Source of the DNA: Pseudomonadota bacterium
GTDB lineage: Bacteria; Pseudomonadota; Alphaproteobacteria; Rhizobiales; Xanthobacteraceae
Reading direction: 5' to 3'
Assembly (NCBI GenBank): GCA_023392205.1
Contig: JAEVZN010000230.1
Coordinates: 1 to 6,716 of the forward strand
DNA length: 6,716 bases
A model generated the notes under the pieces. It was not told the origin of the DNA. It was given only the letters and a program-made list of their open reading frames with translations, and ran no database searches. Positions 1-5,627 of this stretch are shown here, in pieces. A program made the position numbers and the translations under genes. Each line of letters starts with the position of its first letter. Position 1 is the first letter of the stretch.

Positions 1-1546
1 CGGCGGCATAGCCGTTATCGACAATCAGCATCACGCCGTCGGTCTTGTTGAAGACCTGATGGCCGACACTCGACACAAGGCCGTTATGCCAGAAGCCGCC
101 GTCGCCCACGACCGCGACCGGACGCCGGCCGCCCTGCCCCGACAATGGCGAGGCACCGGCACCGCCAAGTCCGTAACCCATTGTCGCCTGGCCGAGGTTG
201 AACGGCTGCAGGGCCGCAAAGGTGTGGCGGCCGATATCGGCGCTCACATGCAGCGGACCGACTTCCTGCTGCACGAGCTTCATGGCCGAGAAGATCGGCC
301 GTTCCGGACAACCGGTGCAGAAAGACGGCGGCCGTCCCTGCACATTGGTGCCGAGCGTCTCCAGCGCGGCTGGCAGGCTCTTGTTGGTGAGCATCGGCTC
401 GTCGGGCGCAAGAATATCCGGACGATGCAACGTGCAGAATTTCTGGATGCCGGCTTTCAGGACGCCGCCGGTATATTCGCCGGCCATCGGCAGCACCGAC
501 TTGCCCTCGACCTTGGTTTGCAGATCGGCCTGGCGCAGGATGGTGTTGACGGCCTGCTCGATGAAGTTCGGCTGGCCCTCCTCGATCAGCATGATCGCCG
601 TCTTGCCGGCGCAGAAGCGCACGAACTCGGCATCGACCAGCGGATAGGTGCAGTTGAGCACGTAGATCGGAACGCGGCTGTTGCCGAAGATATCGGCGAG
701 GCCGAGGATCTCCATCGCCCGCAGCACATTGTTGTACATGCCGCCCTGCATGACGATGCCGACATCGGACACGTCACCGTCGAAGAACTCGTTGATCCTG
801 TTTTCGACAATGAAATTCACCGCCGCCGGCCAGCGCTGTTCGATCTTTTCCTTTTCGTGCTCGTAGGTGAAGGGCGGCAGCGCATAGCGCGTGATATCGC
901 GCACCGGATTGTTCAATGCGTCCTGGCGCGTGAATTCCGGCCGCACATTGTCCTTGGCGATAAAGGAGCCATAGACATGGCAGGCGCGGATGCGCAATTG
1001 CAGCATCACGGCCGTGTTGCTGGCCTCCGAAAGCTGGAAGCCCTTCTCCACCGTATCGACGATGGTCTGCACATTCGGCCGCGGGTCGAGCAGCCACATC
1101 TGCGACTTCATCGCGAAGGCATGGCTGCGCTCCTGCATGATCGAGGAGCCCTCGCCGTAATCCTCGCCCACGATGATGAGCGCGCCGCCCTTGACGCCGC
1201 CCGAGGACAAATTGGCGAGCGCGTCGGAGGCCACATTGGTGCCGACCGGCGCCTTGAAGGTGCAGGCCCCGCGCAGCGGGTAGCTGACGGAAACCGCCAG
1301 AGACGCCGCGGCAGCCGCCTCGTTGGCGGAGGATTCGAAGCGGACCCCAAGCTCCTTCAACATCGGTTCGGCGTCGTTCAGCACGTCGATCAGATGTGAA
1401 ATCGGCGCGCCCTGGTAGCCCGACACATAGGAGACGCCGGACTGCAGCAGGGCCTTGGTGACGGCGAGAATGGCTTCTCCCCGGAATTCCTCGCCCGCGC
1501 CGAGCTTGAGTTGCTCCACTTCCTTTTTGAACGACCGCTCTGCCAT
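1..1546 (-). CDS. iorA: IorA-like indolepyruvate/aryl-2-oxoacid:ferredoxin oxidoreductase, alpha subunit (5' part; C-terminus off the left edge)
   Basis: Reading the minus strand from the ATG at 1546 gives 515 codons without a stop, continuing past base 1. In this family the enzyme decarboxylates aryl pyruvates with TPP and CoA, giving an aryl-acetyl-CoA, CO2 and reduced ferredoxin in the cytoplasm. Visible domains: an N-terminal pyrimidine-binding domain (about 17-200) with SGYQGAPIS (42-50), FKAPVGTNVASD (97-108) and GEDYGEGSS (127-135); a middle domain (about 255-345); and a TPP domain from about 405 with CTGCPERP (410-417) and a GDGGFWHNGL...VDN TPP/Mg motif (481-511). The remaining TPP domain and the expected C-terminal [4Fe-4S] ferredoxin domain would lie outside. 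An AGGG Shine-Dalgarno (1556-1553) sits 6 nt before the ATG. It is divergent from the TRAP operon, suggesting shared control. Family assignment is strong. The exact substrate is not shown, and another 2-oxoacid:acceptor oxidoreductase specificity is possible. Confidence 0.88.
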   Translation of the reverse strand, partial: MAERSFKKEVEQLKLGAGEEFRGEAILAVTKALLQSGVSYVSGYQGAPISHLIDVLNDAEPMLKELGVRFESSANEAAAAASLAVSVSYPLRGACTFKAPVGTNVASDALANLSSGGVKGGALIIVGEDYGEGSSIMQERSHAFAMKSQMWLLDPRPNVQTIVDTVEKGFQLSEASNTAVMLQLRIRACHVYGSFIAKDNVRPEFTRQDALNNPVRDITRYALPPFTYEHEKEKIEQRWPAAVNFIVENRINEFFDGDVSDVGIVMQGGMYNNVLRAMEILGLADIFGNSRVPIYVLNCTYPLVDAEFVRFCAGKTAIMLIEEGQPNFIEQAVNTILRQADLQTKVEGKSVLPMAGEYTGGVLKAGIQKFCTLHRPDILAPDEPMLTNKSLPAALETLGTNVQGRPPSFCTGCPERPIFSAMKLVQQEVGPLHVSADIGRHTFAALQPFNLGQATMGYGLGGAGASPLSGQGGRRPVAVVGDGGFWHNGLVSSVGHQVFNKTDGVMLIVDNGYAA

Positions 1547-1581
1547 GATCTGCCCTGTCTTTGTCGCGGTGCGGCGCGCCG

Positions 1582-1610
1582 ATAATTGACTCCGCCATCA
1601 CGTCCGGCAA
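1582..1610 (-). promoter_or_regulatory. candidate promoter for the iorA-like gene
   Basis: On the minus strand, TTGCCG (1610-1605, 4/6 to the sigma-70 -35 consensus) and AATTAT (1587-1582, 4/6 to the -10) are separated by exactly 17 bp. Transcription would start near 1575, about 28 nt before the ATG at 1546. It overlaps the candidate dctP1 promoter on the other strand. This is consensus matching by eye only. Confidence 0.3.
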
Positions 1611-1614
1611 TTAT
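1586..1614 (+). promoter_or_regulatory. candidate promoter for the TRAP operon
   Basis: TTGACT (1586-1591, 5/6 to the -35 consensus) and AATTAT (1609-1614, 4/6 to the -10) are separated by 17 bp, placing a start near 1621 and a leader of about 40 nt before dctP1. The -10 overlaps the left arm of the inverted repeat at 1610-1631, so a protein bound there would block RNA polymerase. It is predicted by eye. A TATAAT also occurs at 1626-1631, but no -35 lies at a suitable distance upstream of it. Confidence 0.38.
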
Positions 1615-1631
1615 ATTCAAAAGAATATAAT
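1610..1631. promoter_or_regulatory. perfect inverted repeat, candidate MarR-type operator
   Basis: ATTATATTC (1610-1618) and its exact complement GAATATAAT (1623-1631) are separated by AAAA. The perfect 9-bp arms and AT-only character apart from one C/G pair stand out in GC-rich DNA. The size (22 bp, arm centres 13 bp apart) fits a dimeric winged-helix regulator such as the MarR protein encoded at the end of the divergent operon. It lies between the iorA-like gene and dctP1, overlapping the candidate dctP1 -10 and touching the candidate iorA -35, so one bound dimer could affect both directions. I saw no second copy in the window. The link to this particular regulator is inferred from position. 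Confidence 0.68.
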
Positions 1632-1660
1632 GTGGAATTCAGTCAAGCGGGAGCTAAATT

Positions 1661-2629
1661 ATGGGCATCAAATCTCTGCTCGGCATTGCCGGGCTGGCGC
1701 TGGCTGCGGGCCTTTCCGGCGCCTCGGCGCAGGAAGTCACCCTGCGCGCGGTGACCTCCTTCGCCGAAGGGACGCAATTTTCCAAAGGCTTTGAACGGTT
1801 CATCGAAAAGGTCAACAAGGACGGCAAAGGCGTCATCCAGATCAATTATATCGGCGGGCCGCGCGCCATGCCGCCCTTCGAGGTCGGCAATGCCGTGCGC
1901 TCCAAGGTTGTGGACATCGCCAATGTCACCGGCGCCTTCTACACCAACCTGATGCCGGAGGCCGATGCCTTCAAGCTGATCAACAAGCCCGCCGCCGAGC
2001 AGCGCAAGAACGGCACATGGGAATTCATCAACGAACTGCACAACCAGAAGCTCAACTCCCATTATCTGGCGCGGCAATTAGTCTCGGTGCCGTTCCACAT
2101 CTACCTGAACAAGAAGATCGAGAAGCCCGATTTCACCGGCCTGAAGATCCGCGTCACCCCGGTCTATCGCGAGATCGTGCAGGCTATGGGCGGCACGCCG
2201 ATCACCACGCCGCCGGGCGAAGTCTATACGGCGCTGGAACGCGGCGTGGTCGATGGTTACGGCTGGCCGATCCTCGGCATTTTCGATCTGGGCTGGGAGA
2301 AGGTGACCAAGTTCCGCATGGAACCGGCCTTCTACAGCGTCGAAGTCAATGTGCTGGTGAATAACGACGTCTGGAAATCCCTCAACGACGCCCAGAAAAA
2401 AGTTCTGACCGACGCCGCCCTGTGGCTGGAAAATCTCGACACCACCGAGAGCCCGGACCTCGTCAAGGCCGAGCGCGAGCGGCAGGAAAAGTTCGGCATT
2501 CAGGCCATCGATTTCGGTCCGACCGCGTCGCAGGATTTCCTGAAAAAGGCCTATGACGTCGCCTGGCAGGCCGTGATCGCCAAGTCGCCGGAGACCGGCA
2601 AGAAGCTGCGCGAGTTGGCGGGGAATTGA
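1661..2629 (+). CDS. dctP: TRAP transporter substrate-binding protein DctP, copy 1
   Basis: This 322-aa protein is a periplasmic solute receptor of the TRAP (DctP/SBP_bac_7) family; it captures an organic acid and delivers it to the DctQM permease. A Sec signal peptide is clear: a hydrophobic stretch at 5-20 with cleavage after ASA (21-23), leaving a mature start at Q24. The mature length of 299 aa is normal. Family landmarks are LKIR (161-164), whose Arg164 corresponds to the conserved carboxylate-binding arginine, and PPGEVYTALERGVVDG (184-199). The usual ENP after that segment is replaced by YGWP (200-203). GGGAG (1649-1653), 7 nt before the ATG, supports the start. It is first in the operon and is followed by two hairpins and a paralogue. 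The family is certain; the substrate is not known, and an aromatic or 2-oxo acid is suggested only by the divergent iorA-like gene. Confidence 0.95.
   Translation: MGIKSLLGIAGLALAAGLSGASAQEVTLRAVTSFAEGTQFSKGFERFIEKVNKDGKGVIQINYIGGPRAMPPFEVGNAVRSKVVDIANVTGAFYTNLMPEADAFKLINKPAAEQRKNGTWEFINELHNQKLNSHYLARQLVSVPFHIYLNKKIEKPDFTGLKIRVTPVYREIVQAMGGTPITTPPGEVYTALERGVVDGYGWPILGIFDLGWEKVTKFRMEPAFYSVEVNVLVNNDVWKSLNDAQKKVLTDAALWLENLDTTESPDLVKAERERQEKFGIQAIDFGPTASQDFLKKAYDVAWQAVIAKSPETGKKLRELAGN
1829..1873 (+). repeat. 45-bp identical direct repeat, copy in dctP1
   Basis: Forty-five bases here match 2918-2962 exactly, at an offset of 1089 bp. They encode GVIQINYIGGPRAMP in both binding proteins. This is the longest perfect identity noted by eye between the paralogues and a possible recombination site. 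Confidence 0.85.
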
Positions 2630-2634
2630 TCGCC

Positions 2635-2654
2635 GGCCGCCGATCGCGGCGGCC
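2635..2654 (+). other. short intergenic hairpin after dctP1
   Basis: GGCCGCC (2635-2641) pairs perfectly with GGCGGCC (2648-2654) around a 6-nt loop, starting 5 nt after the dctP1 stop. It has only two T residues behind it, so it is not a convincing intrinsic terminator. It may act with the next hairpin to protect or punctuate the mRNA. Confidence 0.55.
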
Positions 2655-2664
2655 TTCCGAAGTC

Positions 2665-2693
2665 ATGCGCCGGACATTCGCGGTCCGGCGCAT
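2665..2693 (+). other. strong 11-bp intergenic hairpin between dctP1 and dctP2
   Basis: ATGCGCCGGAC (2665-2675) pairs perfectly with GTCCGGCGCAT (2683-2693) around a 7-nt loop. The following bases (CTTCTGC) hold only a broken T-run, so full termination is unlikely. In binding-protein transporter operons such hairpins often slow 3'-to-5' decay or partly attenuate transcription, raising binding-protein mRNA relative to permease mRNA. That role is inferred here; the stem itself is seen directly. Confidence 0.7.
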
Positions 2694-2737
2694 CTTCTGC
2701 GCAACCTCACAACAAAAAGCACCGTCCGGAGGAAAAC

Positions 2738-3715
2738 ATGCCGCGCTTTCATTCAGCCCTCATCGCAGCGGGACTTGTCGTCGCCCTGTCGACGGCAACC
2801 ATCCCCGGCGCCACGGCACAGGAAGTCACCCTGCGCGCCGTCTCGTCCTTCGCCGAAGGCACCACCTTCTCGAAGAATTTCGAACGCTTCATCGAGCGCG
2901 TGAACAAGGACGGCAAGGGCGTCATCCAGATCAATTATATCGGCGGGCCGCGCGCCATGCCGGCCTTCGAGGTCGGCAATGCGGTGCGCACCAAAGTGGT
3001 GGATATCGCCAATGTCGCAGGCGCCTATTACACCAACCTCATGCCGGAAGCGGATGCGCTGAAGCTGCTCAACAAACCTGCCGCCGAGCAGCGCAAGAAC
3101 GGCACCTGGGCCTATGTCAACGAACTGCATAACCAGAAGCTGAACGCCTATTATCTGGCGCGGCAATTCTCGAACGTGCCGTTCTATTTCTATCTCACCA
3201 AGAAGATCGACAAGCTCGACTTTACCGGGCTGAAGATCCGCTCGACGCCACTCTATCGCGATATCGTCCAGCAACTCGGCGGCACCGGCGTCACCACCGC
3301 GCCCGGCGAAATCTATACCGCGCTGGAGCGCGGCGTGGTCGACGGTTACGGATGGCCGGCGATCGGCATTTTCGATCTGGGCTGGGACAAGGCGACGAAA
3401 TTCCGCGTCGAGCCGCCCTTCTACAGCGTCGAGGTGAATGTGCTGGTGAACAACGATGTCTGGAAGGGTCTGACCGATGCGCAGCGCAAGATCCTGACCG
3501 ATGCCGCATTATGGCTGGAAAGCCTCGACGCGGAGGACAAGGCCGCAGTCGCGGCCGAGCGCGAGCGCCACGCCAAGGCCGGCATCGAGACGCTGGAATT
3601 CGGAGAGGCGGCATCGCAGGACTTCATCCGGAAGGCCAACGATGCAGCCTGGCAATCGGTGATTGCCCGGGCGCCGGAGACCGGCAAGAAGTTGCGTGAG
3701 CTTGCCGGAAACTGA
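2738..3715 (+). CDS. dctP: TRAP transporter substrate-binding protein DctP, copy 2
   Basis: This 325-aa DctP-family periplasmic receptor is a paralogue of the preceding gene: about 231 of 299 aligned mature residues are identical by hand count. The signal peptide is unrelated in sequence to copy 1 (hydrophobic 7-22, cleavage after ATA at 25-27, mature start Q28). It keeps the LKIR arginine (R168), PGEIYTALERGVVDG and the same unusual YGWP (204-207), and ends with the same PETGKKLRELAGN. Differences cluster at 144-154 and 169-192, the region expected to line the ligand cleft, so its specificity or affinity may differ from copy 1. A strong GGAGGA (2728-2733), 4 nt before the ATG, fixes the start and suggests high translation. 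It shares the operon's single DctQM pair and probably arose by tandem duplication. The substrate is unknown. Confidence 0.95.
   Translation: MPRFHSALIAAGLVVALSTATIPGATAQEVTLRAVSSFAEGTTFSKNFERFIERVNKDGKGVIQINYIGGPRAMPAFEVGNAVRTKVVDIANVAGAYYTNLMPEADALKLLNKPAAEQRKNGTWAYVNELHNQKLNAYYLARQFSNVPFYFYLTKKIDKLDFTGLKIRSTPLYRDIVQQLGGTGVTTAPGEIYTALERGVVDGYGWPAIGIFDLGWDKATKFRVEPPFYSVEVNVLVNNDVWKGLTDAQRKILTDAALWLESLDAEDKAAVAAERERHAKAGIETLEFGEAASQDFIRKANDAAWQSVIARAPETGKKLRELAGN
2918..2962 (+). repeat. 45-bp identical direct repeat, copy in dctP2
   Basis: This is the second copy of the exact repeat at 1829-1873, in the same orientation and the same codon phase. Recombination between the copies would remove 1089 bp and leave one in-frame chimeric dctP. 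Confidence 0.85.
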
Positions 3716-3791
3716 TCGCCCTCGGCAGTCCTCAAGATCGCACGTTGCACGTCCCGCCGCAGGCCCCTGACCGAAAGATCGCAAAGCCCGC

Positions 3792-4304
3792 ATGAATCGC
3801 CTGTCCGACCTCTACGGCAAACTCCTCGAAGCGCTCGCGATCGTCGCGGCGCTGCTGCTGTTCGCCATGGTCTGTGTCGTCACCGGCGATATCCTGCTGC
3901 GAAACCTGTTCGTGCGCGGCTTCGTCTGGGCCAACGAGGTGTCGGAATATGCGCTCTATCTGATCACGCTGTTCACCGCGCCGTGGCTGTTGCGGCGCGG
4001 CCAGCATGTGCGGCTCGATCTGGTGCTGTCGGCCCTGCCGGTGCGGATCGCATGGGTCGTGGAAGCGATCGGCGCCATCCTCGGCTTCATCGTCTGCCTC
4101 ATCATGATCCGCTACGGCTTCATTATGGCCTTCGACGCCTGGAATATGGGCTCGATCACCATCAAGAATCTGGTTTTCCCGGAATGGTGGTTGCTCGCGC
4201 CATTGCCGGTGACCTTCGTGCTGCTGGCCATCGAATTCGTCTTCCGCTTCCGGCGTCTGCTGCAAAGCCGCGCCCGCCGCCAGGAGGCGACTTCGGTCGC
4301 GTAG
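3792..4304 (+). CDS. dctQ: TRAP transporter small membrane subunit DctQ
   Basis: This 170-aa protein is the small integral membrane component of a TRAP transporter, partnering DctM in sodium- or proton-coupled uptake. Four hydrophobic segments are visible (about 14-35, 47-66, 86-112 and 131-152), the normal topology. The family signature is present as VWANEVSEYALY (45-56) with W46 and E49, followed by the RRGQHVRLDL loop (68-77). The C-terminus is a short basic tail. The start is set by an in-frame TGA at 3768-3770, with ATG 3792 the first start after it. No good Shine-Dalgarno precedes it, so translation is probably weaker than that of the binding proteins. It follows dctP2 after 76 bp that hold only a 9-bp direct repeat AAGATCGCA (3734-3742, 3775-3783), and ends 3 nt before dctM. 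The assignment is secure; the substrate is unknown. Confidence 0.93.
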   Translation: MNRLSDLYGKLLEALAIVAALLLFAMVCVVTGDILLRNLFVRGFVWANEVSEYALYLITLFTAPWLLRRGQHVRLDLVLSALPVRIAWVVEAIGAILGFIVCLIMIRYGFIMAFDAWNMGSITIKNLVFPEWWLLAPLPVTFVLLAIEFVFRFRRLLQSRARRQEATSVA

Positions 4305-4307
4305 GAC

Positions 4308-5627
4308 ATGCCCTGGATCGAGGCGACAATCATTCTGTTCGGCGGCCTGATGCTGATCATGGCCTTCGGGCTGCCGGTCGCCTTCGCCTTTCTGGCCGTC
4401 AACATCGTCGGTGCGGTGCTTTTTCTCGGCGGCGAGAACGGCCTGATCCAGTTCTCCCGCAATGCCGTGCAATCGGTGACGGCCTTCGCGCTGACGCCCA
4501 TTCCTTTCTTCGTCCTGATGGGCGAAATCCTGTTTCATTCCGGCGTGGCGATGAAGGCCATCGACGCCTTCGCGCTCCTGATCCGCCGCGTACCCGGACG
4601 TCTCGCTGTCATCGCCATCGTCGCTGGTACCGTCTTCTCGGCGATTTCCGGATCGACCATCGCCACCACAGCCCTGCTCGGCAGCCTGTTGCTGCCGACC
4701 ATGCTGGCGCGCGGCTATAATCCGAAGATGTCGATGGGCCCGATCATGGGGATCGGCGGCGTGGACATGCTGATCCCGCCGTCTGCGCTGACCGTGCTGC
4801 TCGGCAGTCTCGCCGGGATCTCGATTTCCGGGCTGCTGATCGGCGGCATCGTGCCGGGCCTGATCCTGAGCGCCCTGTTCGTCAGCTACATCGTGCTGCG
4901 CTGCTATTTCAATCCGGCTCTCGCACCGGCAGATACGCTGGAAACGGTGCCGGCTTTCTGGGAACGCTGGCGGCCTTTCATTGTCTATGTGTTGCCGTTG
5001 CTGTCGATCTTCGGCCTTGTGGTGGGCGCCATGACCGCCGGCTGGGCGACGCCTACCGAGGCCGCAGCGCTCGGTGCGACCGGCACGATCATTGCCGCCA
5101 TCGCCTATCGCGGGCTGACATTCGAGAATTTCATGAAATCGCTGCTCGGCACCGTGGCGATTTCCGGCACCATCCTGTTCATCATCGTCGGCGCCACCAC
5201 CTTCTCGCAGGTGCTCAGCTTCTCCGGCGTGGTGAACGGCATCATCGGATTGATCACCGGACAGGACCTGTCGCCCACGACGGTGCTGATCGGGATGATC
5301 CTGATCCTGCTGATGCTCGGCTGTTTCGTCGATCAGGTCTCGATGATGCTGATCACCCTGCCCTTCTTCATGCCGCTGGTGCTGAAATTCGGCTTCGATC
5401 CGATCTGGTTCGGAATCATCTTCCTGATCTGCATGCAGCTCGGGCTGCTGACGCCGCCATTTGGGCTGCTGCTCTATACGATGAAGGGCGTGGCGCCGGC
5501 CTCGATCCGCATGAACGAGGTCTATCTCGCCGCCTTGCCCTATGTGGGCTTCGGCCTTCTCGTCCTGATCGCCATCATCCTGTTTCCGCCTATCGCCACC
5601 TTCCTGCCGAGCCTGCTGAGCCCATGA
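4308..5627 (+). CDS. dctM: TRAP transporter large membrane subunit DctM
   Basis: This 439-aa protein is the translocating subunit of the TRAP permease, carrying the substrate across the inner membrane with coupling ions. It is hydrophobic throughout, consistent with roughly a dozen membrane segments and two inverted structural halves. Family motifs are intact: SAISGSTIAT (111-120) in the first hairpin region, IPPSALTVLLGSLAGIS (156-172), GWATPTEAAALGA (245-257), GCFVDQVSMM (338-347) and LTPPFGLLLY (381-390) in the second. Length is normal. The start lies 3 nt after the dctQ stop; only AGGA directly abuts the ATG, and AGGAGG (4282-4287) is too distant, so translation probably depends on coupling to dctQ. 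The stop overlaps the following regulator start as ATGA. No key residue appears lost, so the permease should be functional. Confidence 0.96.
   Translation: MPWIEATIILFGGLMLIMAFGLPVAFAFLAVNIVGAVLFLGGENGLIQFSRNAVQSVTAFALTPIPFFVLMGEILFHSGVAMKAIDAFALLIRRVPGRLAVIAIVAGTVFSAISGSTIATTALLGSLLLPTMLARGYNPKMSMGPIMGIGGVDMLIPPSALTVLLGSLAGISISGLLIGGIVPGLILSALFVSYIVLRCYFNPALAPADTLETVPAFWERWRPFIVYVLPLLSIFGLVVGAMTAGWATPTEAAALGATGTIIAAIAYRGLTFENFMKSLLGTVAISGTILFIIVGATTFSQVLSFSGVVNGIIGLITGQDLSPTTVLIGMILILLMLGCFVDQVSMMLITLPFFMPLVLKFGFDPIWFGIIFLICMQLGLLTPPFGLLLYTMKGVAPASIRMNEVYLAALPYVGFGLLVLIAIILFPPIATFLPSLLSP

Noticed and set aside
59..1399. A 446-codon open frame on the plus strand
   Set aside because: It is antisense to the iorA-like gene. 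The translation is rich in His, Arg and Asp with no recognisable domain, while the minus strand gives a continuous, recognisable enzyme in this stretch. It is a shadow of high-GC codon use.
774..1610. A 278-codon minus-strand open frame overlapping the iorA-like gene
   Set aside because: It is in a different frame from the enzyme, shows no family resemblance, and would use the control region as coding sequence.
2665..2700. Intrinsic terminator after dctP1
   Set aside because: The stem is strong, but the following bases lack a U-run, and the downstream genes have no evident promoter of their own, so a full stop in transcription is unlikely.
3716..3791. Promoter or regulatory site in the dctP2-dctQ gap
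   Set aside because: Only a 9-bp direct repeat and a 4-bp stem were found; there is no convincing -35/-10 pair or palindrome.
3732..4538. A 268-codon minus-strand open frame opposite dctQ and the start of dctM
   Set aside because: It is low-complexity, rich in His, Gln, Asp and Glu, the usual antisense image of membrane-protein codons; dctQ and dctM are clearly the real genes.
3983..4720. A 245-codon plus-strand open frame across the dctQ/dctM junction
   Set aside because: It is Arg-, His- and Asp-rich with no motif and lies out of frame with two well-recognised subunits.
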